Assembly: GCA_044236545.1 (NCBI GenBank)
Contig: JBIIGI010000003.1
Coordinates: 1 to 64,000 of the forward strand
Length of the DNA stretch: 64,000 bases
Source of the DNA: UBA6821 sp044236545
Lineage (GTDB): Bacteria; Verrucomicrobiota; Verrucomicrobiia; Chthoniobacterales; UBA6821
Direction of reading: 5' to 3'
The notes beneath the pieces are model-generated. The model saw only the letters and a program-made list of their open reading frames with translations. It searched no databases and was not told where the DNA came from. The translations under genes and the position numbers were made by a program. The stretch's first letter is position 1; the number at the start of each line of letters is the position of its first letter. Of this stretch, positions 16,167-25,769 are shown piece after piece.

Positions 16167-18404
16167 ATGCCCCGCCATCTAGAGATAATCGCGGTCGCAC
16201 TCACGTTACTCGCGGTAAGCTTGAACCTCTCCGCTTCCCCTGATTACCCGACCATCGTGCGCATGACAGGCGGCATGGGCGAGTTCGATATCCAGTTGCT
16301 CGACACGAGTACACCTAAAACAACGGCAAATTTCCTCGGCTACGTGCAGCGCGGCAACTTCAACAATTCGATCATCCACCGCAGCGTGCCGGGATTCATC
16401 GTGCAGGGCGGGGGATTCAGGCTGCGGAAAAACGAGATCGCCCCGGTGCCGACTCTAGCTCCGGTGACCAACGAACCGGTTTTCTCCAATGTACGCGGTA
16501 CGGTGGCCATGGCCAAGTTGGGGGGCAATCCGCACAGTGCAACCAGTCAATGGTTCATCAATCTTTCCGATAAAAATGCCGACAATTTGGACGACCAGAA
16601 CGGCGGATTCACGGTCTTCGGTTTCGTTTTGGGCAATGGCATGGTGGTGGCGGATGAGATCGCCGCACTGCCGAGATACAACGCGACCAACGAACTCGGC
16701 GGAGCTTTCGGTGAGTTGCCGCTGCGCAACCCCTCGCTGGATGTGGACAGCTTAGTGCTTTTCTCCAACGTGCGCCGCTTGGCCGCCGGCACGCAGGTTT
16801 TTCCCTTCGACTTCACGGAGAGGGACGAAGAGTTTTCCGCGGGTTTCGCCGATCTTCCCCCCGATTACGATCCCAGCTGGTATCTGCTGCAAAGCAGTCG
16901 GACCAACCTCCCGGCCAACCTCGGCGGCAAACCAGCGCTTTTCATTTCGGGGGTCAACCGCAGCGACGATCTCTGGATGTATTGGAAACGCAAAGTGACC
17001 GGGCTTTTGCCGAACACGGTGTACGAGGCGACTTTTGACCTCGAACTGGCCAGCGCGGCGGCCGAGGGCATGGCAGGGGTCGGCGGTGCTCCGGGTGAGA
17101 GCGTTTTTCTCAAGGCTGGTGCCTCCACGGCCGAACCAATCGCTGTGATCGGTCGGGAGGGTTGGCTCCGCATGAACGTTGACAAAGGAAACCAGAAGCA
17201 ACCGGGTATCGCGGCTTCTCTGCTCGGGCATGCGGCCAAGCCGGATGACGGCGGAAACAACTACGTCATCATCAGCCGCGACAACCGATCTTCACGCCTT
17301 CGTGCCACCACTGCGGGCGACGGGTCATTGTGGCTCTACTTTGGCTCGGATTCCGGATTCGAGGGCAAAACCAGCCTTTACTATACCAAGTTCACCGCCG
17401 TGCTGGAGCCCCTCAAAGGGCAAAATATCACCTTCATGCAGCCGGCCAGTCCTCAGGTGTATGCGCCGAACAAGACTTTTAGGGTGTCGGCGACCTCGAC
17501 GTCGGGTCTGCCGGTCAGTTTCGAGAGTTCGGACACCAATGTGGCGACTATCTTGAGCAATGTGGTGACGATCAAAGGGGCTGGGGTGGTGGAGATCACT
17601 GCCAAGCAGGGTGGCAACGCGACTTTCTCGGCGGCGGCTGATGTGAAGAGGACGGTTACCATCAATAAGTCCCCGCAAACCATAGCGCCCTTTATCAAGA
17701 TCCCGGCTCAGGTCTACGCGCCGGACAAGACAGTGACGGTGACGACGGTGCCTGCGGCCACGAGCAAGTTGCCGGTGGTTTTGAGCGTGAAGATCGGCCC
17801 TGCGACGGTCGTGGGCAATGTGGTGACATTGAACGGAGTCGGAACGGTGATGTTGGCTGCCAACCAGGCGGGCAATGGCAACTTCAAGGCGGCGACGGAG
17901 GTAACAACCTCCTTTGCCGTGAACAAGCAAAACGTGGGCGCGGCGTTGGTGTTGAGCAACACCAACCACGTGTTTGACGGGACAGCCAAGGGTGTGACGG
18001 TGTCCACGACACCGCCCAATTTGGCCACGGTGGTGACCTACGCGGGATCGACCAACCGTCAGACTAATGCCGGGACCTATGCTGTGGTGGCCACGATCAG
18101 CAATGAGAACTATCAGGGCAGAAAGAGCGGCAGTATGGTTATTGCCAGAGCTACGCAAACAATCAGCTTTGCCGCGCCGGTGGTTCCGGTCTTTTCCAAC
18201 AACGCGACATTCCCGCTTGTGGCCAGCAACAGTTCGGGCTTGCCGGTGAGATTTGTCAGTGCGAACCCCGCCATTGTGACTGTCTTGGGGAATGTGGCGA
18301 CGATCAAAGCGGCTGGTACGGTTGTGCTGACGGCGACCAATTCTGGCAATCGCAACTATAACGCAACCGGAGCGAGGCGGACGGTAACGGTGGCCAATCA
18401 GTAG
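16167..18404 (+). CDS. secreted cyclophilin-type peptidyl-prolyl isomerase with Ig-like repeats
   Basis: 745 residues. Signal peptide (about residues 1-25), then a cyclophilin domain: TTANFLGYVQRGNFNNSIIHRSVPGFIVQGGG, VAMAKLGGNPHSATSQWFINL, and NGGFTVFGFVLG, with the usual catalytic Arg, Gln and Phe positions kept. A middle region (about 210-415) of unknown type follows. The last 330 residues are several ~80-residue Ig-like repeats (SGLPVSFESSDTNVATI...VVTIKGAGVVEITAKQ; again as SGLPVRFVSANPAIVTV), with one MBG-like repeat (NKQNVGAALVLSN). No C-terminal anchor is seen. Likely exported and folding extracellular proteins or binding surface material; the combination is unusual. Confidence 0.82.
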   Translation: MPRHLEIIAVALTLLAVSLNLSASPDYPTIVRMTGGMGEFDIQLLDTSTPKTTANFLGYVQRGNFNNSIIHRSVPGFIVQGGGFRLRKNEIAPVPTLAPVTNEPVFSNVRGTVAMAKLGGNPHSATSQWFINLSDKNADNLDDQNGGFTVFGFVLGNGMVVADEIAALPRYNATNELGGAFGELPLRNPSLDVDSLVLFSNVRRLAAGTQVFPFDFTERDEEFSAGFADLPPDYDPSWYLLQSSRTNLPANLGGKPALFISGVNRSDDLWMYWKRKVTGLLPNTVYEATFDLELASAAAEGMAGVGGAPGESVFLKAGASTAEPIAVIGREGWLRMNVDKGNQKQPGIAASLLGHAAKPDDGGNNYVIISRDNRSSRLRATTAGDGSLWLYFGSDSGFEGKTSLYYTKFTAVLEPLKGQNITFMQPASPQVYAPNKTFRVSATSTSGLPVSFESSDTNVATILSNVVTIKGAGVVEITAKQGGNATFSAAADVKRTVTINKSPQTIAPFIKIPAQVYAPDKTVTVTTVPAATSKLPVVLSVKIGPATVVGNVVTLNGVGTVMLAANQAGNGNFKAATEVTTSFAVNKQNVGAALVLSNTNHVFDGTAKGVTVSTTPPNLATVVTYAGSTNRQTNAGTYAVVATISNENYQGRKSGSMVIARATQTISFAAPVVPVFSNNATFPLVASNSSGLPVRFVSANPAIVTVLGNVATIKAAGTVVLTATNSGNRNYNATGARRTVTVANQ

Positions 18405-18648
18405 ATCATGATGCCTTGGAGTCGGTTCGGCCCCAGATCCGGTAGAATGGGTCGCAATGTCTATTTCTAACTCCTCGCAGTGTTCTCTGGTGCTCAGCAG
18501 ATACTGCACAGTCGCATGGACTGCTGACAGCCCTGACTACCTTTCGGCTAACTTTCCCCCTTTGTTTGTGAGCCTGGGTGATGCCTCGGCGGGCAACGTG
18601 ATTTATTCGTTCTCATCCGAAGGCAGCATCAGCGGAGACAGTCGCTGA

Positions 18649-18879
18649 GTAAGTATCACTTCGAGTAAGAGCCTCAAAAAGGAGCTTCAGCCGTCCGAGC
18701 GTGTGCGGATGCTGCTGAGTTGGTGGAACTCGGGATTCAATATCCATAGCAGTCGCCGGATCGCTCTTTCGAGCCGAGAAGATCTCGAGTGCCTCATCCG
18801 CAACCCCTTCTCGGAGGTGAAAATGCACCCCAATGATAAGGTGGAATCGACGACCGGCTGGTTTTATGTTCCGTATTGA
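18649..18879 (+). pseudogene. IS91-like transposase remnant (weak)
   Basis: Open frame from 18649 to a TGA at 18877. It contains MLLSWWNSGFNIHSSRRI, REDLECLIRNPFS, then KVESTTGWFYVPY. This resembles the LLSWRHSGF-x-VH...RYIIRNPFS-x-x-K stretch of IS91/IS801-type Y2 transposases, with several residues lost between. There is no start codon at the right place and the Tyr motifs are absent, so it is a decayed end. The rest of 18405-18941 shows only short spurious frames. Confidence 0.45.
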
Positions 18880-18941
18880 TTCCCTGATGCTTTAGCAGGC
18901 AAGCAATTCATGATTCCCAGATTTCTTAACTTTCGGATCCG

Positions 18942-21857
18942 ATGACCGACGCTCAGGTCATCCGGATCAAGGGGGCGCGGCAGCACAACCTGCGCAACCT
19001 CGACGTTGAGATCCCGCGCAACAAGCTCGTGGTCATCACCGGGCCGAGCGGTTCGGGGAAGTCCTCGCTTGCCTTCGATACGCTCTTCGCCGAGGGGCAG
19101 CGTCGCTATGTCGAAAGTCTCTCGGCATACGCACGGCAGTTTCTCGACCAGATGCAGAAGCCCGATGTGGATCACATCGAGGGACTCTCTCCCGCCATCG
19201 CCATCGAGCAGAGGATCGCCCCGCCGAATCCCCGCTCGACGATCGCCACGACGACCGAGATCTACGATTACCTCCGTGTCCTCTACTCCTCGGTCGGGGT
19301 GCCCCATGATCCGAAGACGGGAGCCGCGGTGCGCCGCCAGTCGCCCCAGCAGATCGCGACCGAGATCCTTTCCTGGCCCGAAGGAACCCGCATGATGCTG
19401 CTGGCTCCGCTTGTCAGGAACGAGGCAGGTGAGTTCCGCGATGTCATCGATCGCGCCCGACGCGAGGGATTTGTGCGACTGAGGATCGATGGCGAGATCA
19501 TCGATCTGGGGCGCCCGGAGCCGATCAAACTTCTCAAGACCAAGAAGCACACCATCGAGGCCGTGGTGGATCGTCTGGCACTTCGTCCCGAGGGCGAAGG
19601 GGAGGGAATCCGTCAACGCCTTCTCGATTCGCTCGAGACCTCGCTGCGCTGGGGAAACAACATGATCACCGTTCTGCATCAGGCACCCGGTGCGGCACCC
19701 GACGCTTGGGTGGAGAGGCCCTTCTCCACCGATTTCTGCAATCCGGAGACCGGATTCACAATGCCTCGTCTGACTCCCCGGCACTTTTCCTTCAACAGCC
19801 ATCTCGGCGCCTGTCCAGCCTGTCAGGGAATCGGCACGGAGCCGTTCTGTGATCCGGGCCTGCTCGTGGATCCCGAGATGACGCTCTCGAAGGGGGCGAT
19901 CAGGCCGTGGCGGACTCCCGACAAGCGGATGGGGCAATACTATCAACTCGTTCTCGAAGCCCTCTGTGAGCAGACGGGAGCCGGTATCGATGTTCCTTTC
20001 CGCGACCTTCCCGAGGCATTCAAGCAGAAGCTTTTCCACGGAACCGGCGTGGAGTCGCTGGAGCTCGGCGGGACAAAAGGAAAAGGGGGGAGGGCGCCGC
20101 AGATCAGGCCGTTCGTGGGACTGGTGGCCATGGTGGAGAGGCAGATGGAGACCTCGGCCAGCGAGTTGAAGAAGAACCGTCTGAAGGCCTACTTCGCGCG
20201 GAAGGCCTGCGCGACCTGCGGCGGGGCGCGCCTGCGTCCCGAGATCCTCGGGGTGACGCTTGAGAGCTTTGTTGGGCCGGACAAGAGGGAATGGAATATC
20301 GAGGAGTTCTGTGCGCTTCCCGCCTCCCGCGCCTGCGAGGTGCTGGCGGGGTTGCAACTCTCGGCTGCGGATCGCAAGGTGACGATGGATCTCCTGCGGG
20401 AGATCGGCGCCAGGCTGGGGTTTCTGGTCGAGGTGGGGCTCGGCTATCTCACCCTCAACCGTGAAAGCGGGACGCTCTCCGGCGGCGAGGCGCAGCGCAT
20501 CCGGCTTGCCACGCAGATCGGCTCCGGATTGGCAGGGGTGCTCTACGTGCTTGATGAACCGAGCATCGGCCTCCATCAGCGCGACAATGACCGCCTGCTG
20601 GGGACTCTCCGCGGACTCCGCGATCTCGGGAACTCGGTGGTCGTCGTCGAGCATGACGAGGAGACGATCCTGGCGGCCGACCATGTGCTCGACATGGGGC
20701 CCGGTGCGGGGCCGAGGGGTGGGGAGATCGTGGCGACCGGCACACCTGCCGAGATCCTGGCCAATCCTGCCAGCCTGACCGGGCAATTCCTCTCCGGCAC
20801 GGCGAAGATCTCGGTGCCCAGGATCCGTCATCGCCCCCCGGTGAAGGCCGCGCCGGGGCCGGGATGGCTCACCGTGACCGATGCCTCCGAGAACAATCTG
20901 AAGAACCTGACAGTCGGATTTCCCGTCGGTCTCTTCACGGTGGTGACGGGGGTTTCCGGAAGCGGGAAATCAACGCTGGTGAACGACATTCTTCACCGAT
21001 CGCTTGCGCGCCAGTTCTACGGGGCGAAGGAGGCGCCGGGCGCCCATGGCCGCATTCTCGGGACAGAGGCCTTCGACAAGGTGGTGGTCATCGACCAGAG
21101 TCCGATCGGCCGCACGCCCCGCTCCAATCCCGCCACCTACTCCGGTGTCTTCGGACCGATCCGCGATCTCTTCAGCGGACTCCCCGCCGCCAAGGTGCGC
21201 GGATATGCCCCGGCCCGTTTCTCCTGCAACGTGAAAGGGGGGCGCTGTGAGCAGTGCGAGGGCGACGGGATGATCCGGATCGAGATGCACTTCCTCGCCG
21301 ATGTCTTCGTGGAGTGCGAACTCTGCCGCGGGCGCCGATTCAATCGGGAGACCCTCGAGATCTCCTACAGGGGGAAGAACATCGCCGATGTGCTGGAGCT
21401 TTCGATCGACGAGGCGGCGGGATTCTTCCGCTCCATCCCCGCCATCCACGGAAAGCTGGAGGTCCTGCAGGAGGTCGGTCTTGGCTACCTGAAGCTCGGC
21501 CAGTCGGCCACGACACTCTCCGGTGGGGAGGCCCAGCGCCTCAAACTCGCCTCCGAACTCTCCAAAAAAGCGACCGGCAGGACGCTCTACCTGCTCGACG
21601 AACCGACGACGGGGCTTCATTTTGCCGACATTCAGAAACTGCTGGAAGTGCTCCTGAGGTTGCGCGACGGCGGAAATACCCTCATCGTCATCGAACACAA
21701 TCTCGAAGTCATCAAATGCGCGGACTGGATCATCGACATGGGCCCGGAGGGAGGGGAAGGGGGCGGACAACTCGTGACATGCGGAACGCCCGACGAGGTG
21801 GCGGAGCATTCCTCAAGCTATACGGGTCACTGGCTGGGGCGTGCCTTGCGGCGCTGA
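18942..21857 (+). CDS. uvrA: excinuclease ABC subunit UvrA
   Basis: 971 residues, normal length. Two ABC ATPase modules: Walker A GPSGSGKSS at ~31 and GVSGSGKST at ~669; signature LSGGEAQR at ~511 and ~860; two Walker B/D-loops (YVLDEPSIGLHQRD, YLLDEPTTGLHFAD). Zinc-finger cysteines are CPACQG (~290) with CATCGG (~422), and CEQCEGDG (~769) with CELCRG (~793). It recognises bulky DNA lesions and loads UvrB in nucleotide excision repair. uvrB and uvrC are not in the window. Its last 79 bases are shared with the start of the downstream TPR gene. Confidence 0.97.
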   Translation: MTDAQVIRIKGARQHNLRNLDVEIPRNKLVVITGPSGSGKSSLAFDTLFAEGQRRYVESLSAYARQFLDQMQKPDVDHIEGLSPAIAIEQRIAPPNPRSTIATTTEIYDYLRVLYSSVGVPHDPKTGAAVRRQSPQQIATEILSWPEGTRMMLLAPLVRNEAGEFRDVIDRARREGFVRLRIDGEIIDLGRPEPIKLLKTKKHTIEAVVDRLALRPEGEGEGIRQRLLDSLETSLRWGNNMITVLHQAPGAAPDAWVERPFSTDFCNPETGFTMPRLTPRHFSFNSHLGACPACQGIGTEPFCDPGLLVDPEMTLSKGAIRPWRTPDKRMGQYYQLVLEALCEQTGAGIDVPFRDLPEAFKQKLFHGTGVESLELGGTKGKGGRAPQIRPFVGLVAMVERQMETSASELKKNRLKAYFARKACATCGGARLRPEILGVTLESFVGPDKREWNIEEFCALPASRACEVLAGLQLSAADRKVTMDLLREIGARLGFLVEVGLGYLTLNRESGTLSGGEAQRIRLATQIGSGLAGVLYVLDEPSIGLHQRDNDRLLGTLRGLRDLGNSVVVVEHDEETILAADHVLDMGPGAGPRGGEIVATGTPAEILANPASLTGQFLSGTAKISVPRIRHRPPVKAAPGPGWLTVTDASENNLKNLTVGFPVGLFTVVTGVSGSGKSTLVNDILHRSLARQFYGAKEAPGAHGRILGTEAFDKVVVIDQSPIGRTPRSNPATYSGVFGPIRDLFSGLPAAKVRGYAPARFSCNVKGGRCEQCEGDGMIRIEMHFLADVFVECELCRGRRFNRETLEISYRGKNIADVLELSIDEAAGFFRSIPAIHGKLEVLQEVGLGYLKLGQSATTLSGGEAQRLKLASELSKKATGRTLYLLDEPTTGLHFADIQKLLEVLLRLRDGGNTLIVIEHNLEVIKCADWIIDMGPEGGEGGGQLVTCGTPDEVAEHSSSYTGHWLGRALRR

Positions 21858-24286
21858 CCCTCTGCTTGGGATCTCTCTTCGGTGAGGAGCCGACCAATGT
21901 TCCGGTTGATCCGGCCCGGGAGACCGACCTTGCCACAACGGCATCCTCGGAGCGCCTTCCGCAGGTTTCTGCCGCGGTGCTGCGCACCAGGATCCAGCAG
22001 GAACAGGATCCCGCGCGCAGGTTGGATCTGACCCGGCGACTGGTCGCCCTGCTGGTCTCCGGCGGTCGCTTTGACGAGGCCGTGGCCGTGGCCACGACGG
22101 CGGATGCAACAAAAGACCCCCTCCTTGCTTACTTCAAGGGCGTGGCTCTGCTCGGTACCGGGGAGAACCTCCCGGCACGCGATCTTTTCACCTCCCTCCT
22201 CGAATCGAAGGTCACGGTGCCAGGCATCCGATCCGACCAGATCGAGCTCGGATTGGCCCGGGCCCTGCGCGGGGGAAATGATCCGGCGGCGGCCCTTGAG
22301 GCGTTGGCTCGGATCACTCCCGACTCACCCGTGGCCGAGGATGCCATCCTGGAGAGGGGGGCTGATCTTCTGGCATTGGGGAGGACCGGGGAGAGCCTCG
22401 ACCTGATCCGTAACTTTTCCCCCGGCACCGACGAGGGAAAGGCCGCCGCCGCTTACCTGAAGGCGCTCGCGTTATGGCGTTCGGGAAATATCGCCGATGC
22501 CAGGAAGCTTTTTGCGGTGGTTCCCCCGGCCACTCCCTGGACAACCTCGGCCTCCACACTCGGGACGGCTCTCTGTCTCTCCGCCTCGGCAAGGCATCAG
22601 CAGGGGATCGATTTGCTGGAGAAGCGACTCGAGTCCGCGGATGAGACGCCGCTTCTTGAGGAACAGTTCCGATTGCTCGACCACCTCTACACGGCGGCGG
22701 CCACACCCGATACCAACCTGTTGAAAAAATGGTCGGGGGATACAACGAAGCCGATCCGTGGGCGTCTTGCCTCCTTCTATCAGGCAACGGGGGAATTGCG
22801 GCTTCGTCATCACGACAAGGCCGACTCATTGCTGGAGGCCTTCATCAAGTCCCATCCCGACGATCCTCTTTCGGATCAGGCAAGACTCCTGCTTGCCTCT
22901 TCGAAGCTTCAGCAGGGAAAGGCGTCGGAGGTCATGACATCTGCAGCCGATCGCCCCTCGGCCCCAGCGCCACTGCGCGCGCGGCTTGCCTATCTCAGGG
23001 GGCTTGCAGCGGCTTCCGCCGGAAGGACCGTTGAGGCGAAGGAGGCCTTCGAGTCCGCCGGAGTCCTCGATCCCTCCCTGGGTGCAGACGCCCTCTTCAA
23101 CAGGACTGTGCTGATCGCCAAAGCGGATAGGGGTTCGCTCGACCTCTCGGAGGAGGCCCGCAGGATCGTGAAACTCCGGGACGGTGTCACTTCCCCGGAA
23201 ATGGAGTTCCAGATCGCGCTTGATCTGGCGCGACGGGGGCAGGCATCCGGTCTCTCCATGCTGCAAACACTGGCTGAGAACACCTCGGATCCCTCGCTCA
23301 AGGGGCGCGCCCGGCTTGCCGCGGCGGAACTGAACATGAGGTCTGGCAGGGGGGACGCGGCCAACCGCGACCTGGCCAAGGCCGTGAGGGAGAATTCCGG
23401 TGAACCGGAGCGGGAGGAATACCTCGATGTTTTTCTCAAGGATACTGGAAGGAAATCCGACGATGCCGCCGTCATCACCGCGGCGCATGCATTCCTCAAG
23501 GCGCATCCCGATTCCCGCTTCGGACTCGAGGTCCGGCTGAAATTGGCAGAGGCCCTCCTCTCTTCGGGGGATGTGCAGGGTGCGCGGATCGAGTTCGAGC
23601 AGCTCGCCTTTTCGGGATCAGGAACCGATCTCGGTCGCCGCGCCCTCTTCCTCGCCGCTCAGTCGGCCGCGAGGGCGATGGATCCAGCCTCGATCGACGA
23701 TTCCCTGATGCTCCTTGAACGGGTCGCATCCACCGGGGGCGGCGACCAACTGGTCTGGCAGGCGAGGCTCCAGCAGGGTGCGCTGAAAAACGCCCAGAAT
23801 CTGCCGCTTGAGGCCCTGGCCATCTACGACAGGATCATCGCCTCCAGTGATCCCGATCCCGAACTCCGCGCCGCCGCGCTGATGGCCAAGGCCGACACGC
23901 TCCACCAACTGGCGGGCAGGGATCCGGCCCGAGACCGGGAGGCACTGCAGGTATGGGGCCAGATCTCCACCGAGGGCACGATGCCGTTGCGTTGGCGCAA
24001 TCAGGCCCTCTGCAAGAGCGGCATGGTCCTGGAGAAGCTCGGGGAGGGGGATGCGGCGCTGGCGGCCTACTACGAGGCCTTCAAAAATCCCCGGACAACC
24101 GATCCCGAGCAGCAGTGGCATGACAAGGCCGCCTTCGACGCCGCCCGCCTTCTGGAGGCTAGAAAGCAGTGGAATGATGCCGTCGCCCTGTATGGCCAGA
24201 TCATTTCAGAGGGGGGTCCGAGGGCCGATGAGGCCAAGGCGCGGCTCTCCAAGCTGAAATTGGAAAACTTTCTCTGGGAAAATTGA
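21779..24286 (+). CDS. exported TPR-repeat protein
   Basis: 835 residues from ATG 21779, which lies inside the 3' end of uvrA in another frame (79 bp overlap). I chose this start because it supplies a signal peptide (KLYGSLAGACLAALTLCLGSLFGEE); the frame is open much further up only because uvrA DNA has few stops in it. The mature chain is alpha-helical, Ala/Leu-rich, with many degenerate 34-residue tetratricopeptide repeats (for example DEAVAVATTADATKDPLLAYFKGVALL, QSEAYLKALALWRSGNIADARKLF-like units). TPR proteins scaffold complexes; a periplasmic or outer-membrane assembly role is likely but unproven. Confidence 0.75.
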   Translation: MRNARRGGGAFLKLYGSLAGACLAALTLCLGSLFGEEPTNVPVDPARETDLATTASSERLPQVSAAVLRTRIQQEQDPARRLDLTRRLVALLVSGGRFDEAVAVATTADATKDPLLAYFKGVALLGTGENLPARDLFTSLLESKVTVPGIRSDQIELGLARALRGGNDPAAALEALARITPDSPVAEDAILERGADLLALGRTGESLDLIRNFSPGTDEGKAAAAYLKALALWRSGNIADARKLFAVVPPATPWTTSASTLGTALCLSASARHQQGIDLLEKRLESADETPLLEEQFRLLDHLYTAAATPDTNLLKKWSGDTTKPIRGRLASFYQATGELRLRHHDKADSLLEAFIKSHPDDPLSDQARLLLASSKLQQGKASEVMTSAADRPSAPAPLRARLAYLRGLAAASAGRTVEAKEAFESAGVLDPSLGADALFNRTVLIAKADRGSLDLSEEARRIVKLRDGVTSPEMEFQIALDLARRGQASGLSMLQTLAENTSDPSLKGRARLAAAELNMRSGRGDAANRDLAKAVRENSGEPEREEYLDVFLKDTGRKSDDAAVITAAHAFLKAHPDSRFGLEVRLKLAEALLSSGDVQGARIEFEQLAFSGSGTDLGRRALFLAAQSAARAMDPASIDDSLMLLERVASTGGGDQLVWQARLQQGALKNAQNLPLEALAIYDRIIASSDPDPELRAAALMAKADTLHQLAGRDPARDREALQVWGQISTEGTMPLRWRNQALCKSGMVLEKLGEGDAALAAYYEAFKNPRTTDPEQQWHDKAAFDAARLLEARKQWNDAVALYGQIISEGGPRADEAKARLSKLKLENFLWEN

Positions 24287-24312
24287 CGGGTTAGGGCAAA
24301 ATCCATCCCTTC

Positions 24313-25386
24313 ATGAGCTCACACATCAAACTCTTCAGCCCGGGACCCGTCGAGGTCTCCGAGAAAACTTTCCAAGCCTTCCGCAAGCCGATGATCGGCC
24401 ACCGGGGCAACGATTTCAAAAAACTCTACGCCTCGGTCCAGCCCGGTCTCCAGCAGCTCTTCAAGACCGAGCGCCCCGTCTTCATCTCCACCTCCTCCGC
24501 TTGGGGCGTGATGGAGGGGGCCCTCCGCAACATCGTGAAGGGAAAGGTTCTTAACTGCATGACCGGCGCCTTCTCCGACAAGTGGAACGATGTCGCCAAG
24601 CGCTGCGGCTACGAGGCCGACAAGCTTCAGGTCGACTGGGGCAACCCGATCACCCCCGAGCTCCTGAGGGAGCGTCTCTCCAAGGGTGACATCGACGTGG
24701 TGACCCTCATCCACAACGAGACCTCCACCGGGTGCATGAACCCGATCAAGGAACTCACCGACGTCCTCAAGCAGTTCCCCGAGGTCCTTCTTGTCGTCGA
24801 CACGGTCTCCTCCTTCTCCGTGCTCCCCGTCCCGATGGACGAACTTGGCATCGACGTCATGCTCACCGGCAGCCAGAAGGCGCTCGCCCTGCCTCCCGGC
24901 ATGGCTCTCTTCTCCGTCTCCGAGAAGGCGATGAAGCGCGCCTCCGAGGTCAAGGGCCGCGGATACTACTTCGACTTCATCGAGTTCCAGAAGAACCACG
25001 AGGGAGACATGACACCGAGCACCCCGGTCATCTCGCACATCTACGCGCTTCAGTCGAAGCTCGAGGACATCGCCGCCGAGGGGCTGGAGAACCGCTACGC
25101 CCGCCACGCGGCCACCAACAAGCTCGTTGCCGACTGGGTCAAGGCCCGCGGCTGGGAGTTCTTCGCTCCCGAGGGATACCGCTCGCTCGGTCTCACCTGC
25201 GTGAAGAACAACAAGGGCGCCGACATCGCCGCCTGGATCGGCCGCCTCAAGGCCAAGCACTCCTGCATCATCGACGGGGGCTACGGAAAGATCAAAGGCG
25301 AGACCTTCCGCATCTCGAACATGGGTGACGAGACCGTGGAGACCATCTCCCAGCTACTCACCTGGCTCGACGACACCGCCGAGTAA
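24313..25386 (+). CDS. class V aminotransferase (serine-pyruvate/alanine-glyoxylate type)
   Basis: 357 residues, fold type I PLP enzyme. SPGPVEVSEKTFQAF and IGHRGNDF at the start, TGAFSDKW for phosphate contact, HNETSTGCMNPI, VVDTVSSFSV (Asp that pairs with the PLP nitrogen), and TGSQKALALPPGMA with the Schiff-base Lys near residue 195. This matches the serine-glyoxylate/alanine-glyoxylate aminotransferase group rather than SerC. In many bacteria such enzymes feed serine and glycine metabolism, and some substitute for SerC. 26 bp downstream of the TPR gene. Substrate assignment is by family only. Confidence 0.82.
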   Translation: MSSHIKLFSPGPVEVSEKTFQAFRKPMIGHRGNDFKKLYASVQPGLQQLFKTERPVFISTSSAWGVMEGALRNIVKGKVLNCMTGAFSDKWNDVAKRCGYEADKLQVDWGNPITPELLRERLSKGDIDVVTLIHNETSTGCMNPIKELTDVLKQFPEVLLVVDTVSSFSVLPVPMDELGIDVMLTGSQKALALPPGMALFSVSEKAMKRASEVKGRGYYFDFIEFQKNHEGDMTPSTPVISHIYALQSKLEDIAAEGLENRYARHAATNKLVADWVKARGWEFFAPEGYRSLGLTCVKNNKGADIAAWIGRLKAKHSCIIDGGYGKIKGETFRISNMGDETVETISQLLTWLDDTAE

Positions 25387-25482
25387 GGCTTGGGATTTTT
25401 GCGCCGCGCAGCGTTGCTGTTCGCTTGCCGTAGGTTTACTACGGCATTCGCTCACGACGCCTCGCGCGGCATCAAAACTTCC
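25387..25482. repeat. REP-like hairpin element after a gene end
   Basis: Immediately after the aminotransferase stop, a ~95 bp palindromic element has an outer stem GCGCCGCGC/GCGCGGCAT and a perfect inner stem TGCCGTAG-5 nt-CTACGGCA. It is closely related to the element at 61065-61160 (both begin GGCTTGGGATT and contain GTTGCTG-TTCGC/CTCGC). It may end or stabilise the mRNA. The rest of 25483-25769 shows only a CTTCAG-rich stretch near 25725-25748 and no gene. Confidence 0.7.
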
Positions 25483-25769
25483 GGCGCCTTATACCATCTC
25501 CACTCTTATTCCCGTGAAATCAGCTGGTTCTTTCGGCGATGGGCGTTGTTGTTATCCCTCGGGTTATCTTCAGATAGCCCTGGGTCTTCCGCCTAGCCCA
25601 TCACCAAAATCCCTTCGCTAATTCCACCAGACTAATCATGGAAATGGTATTACAGGCTGTACTTCAGCTTCAGTCTATCCACCTTTTCTTCTAGATCGGA
25701 TTCATAAACCTGCGCTCGCTGATTCCCTTCAGCCTTCAGTCTTCAGCCTAAACCCCTTCCGTCCCCACC

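Noticed and set aside
18457..18648. 63-residue plus-strand frame after the cyclophilin-like gene
   Set aside because: No start signal and no family; overlaps decayed transposase-like DNA.
25483..25769. T-box leader for ileS
   Set aside because: No specifier-loop or TGGNACCGCG-like T-box core is visible; direct repeats of CTTCAG are too short to mean a leader.
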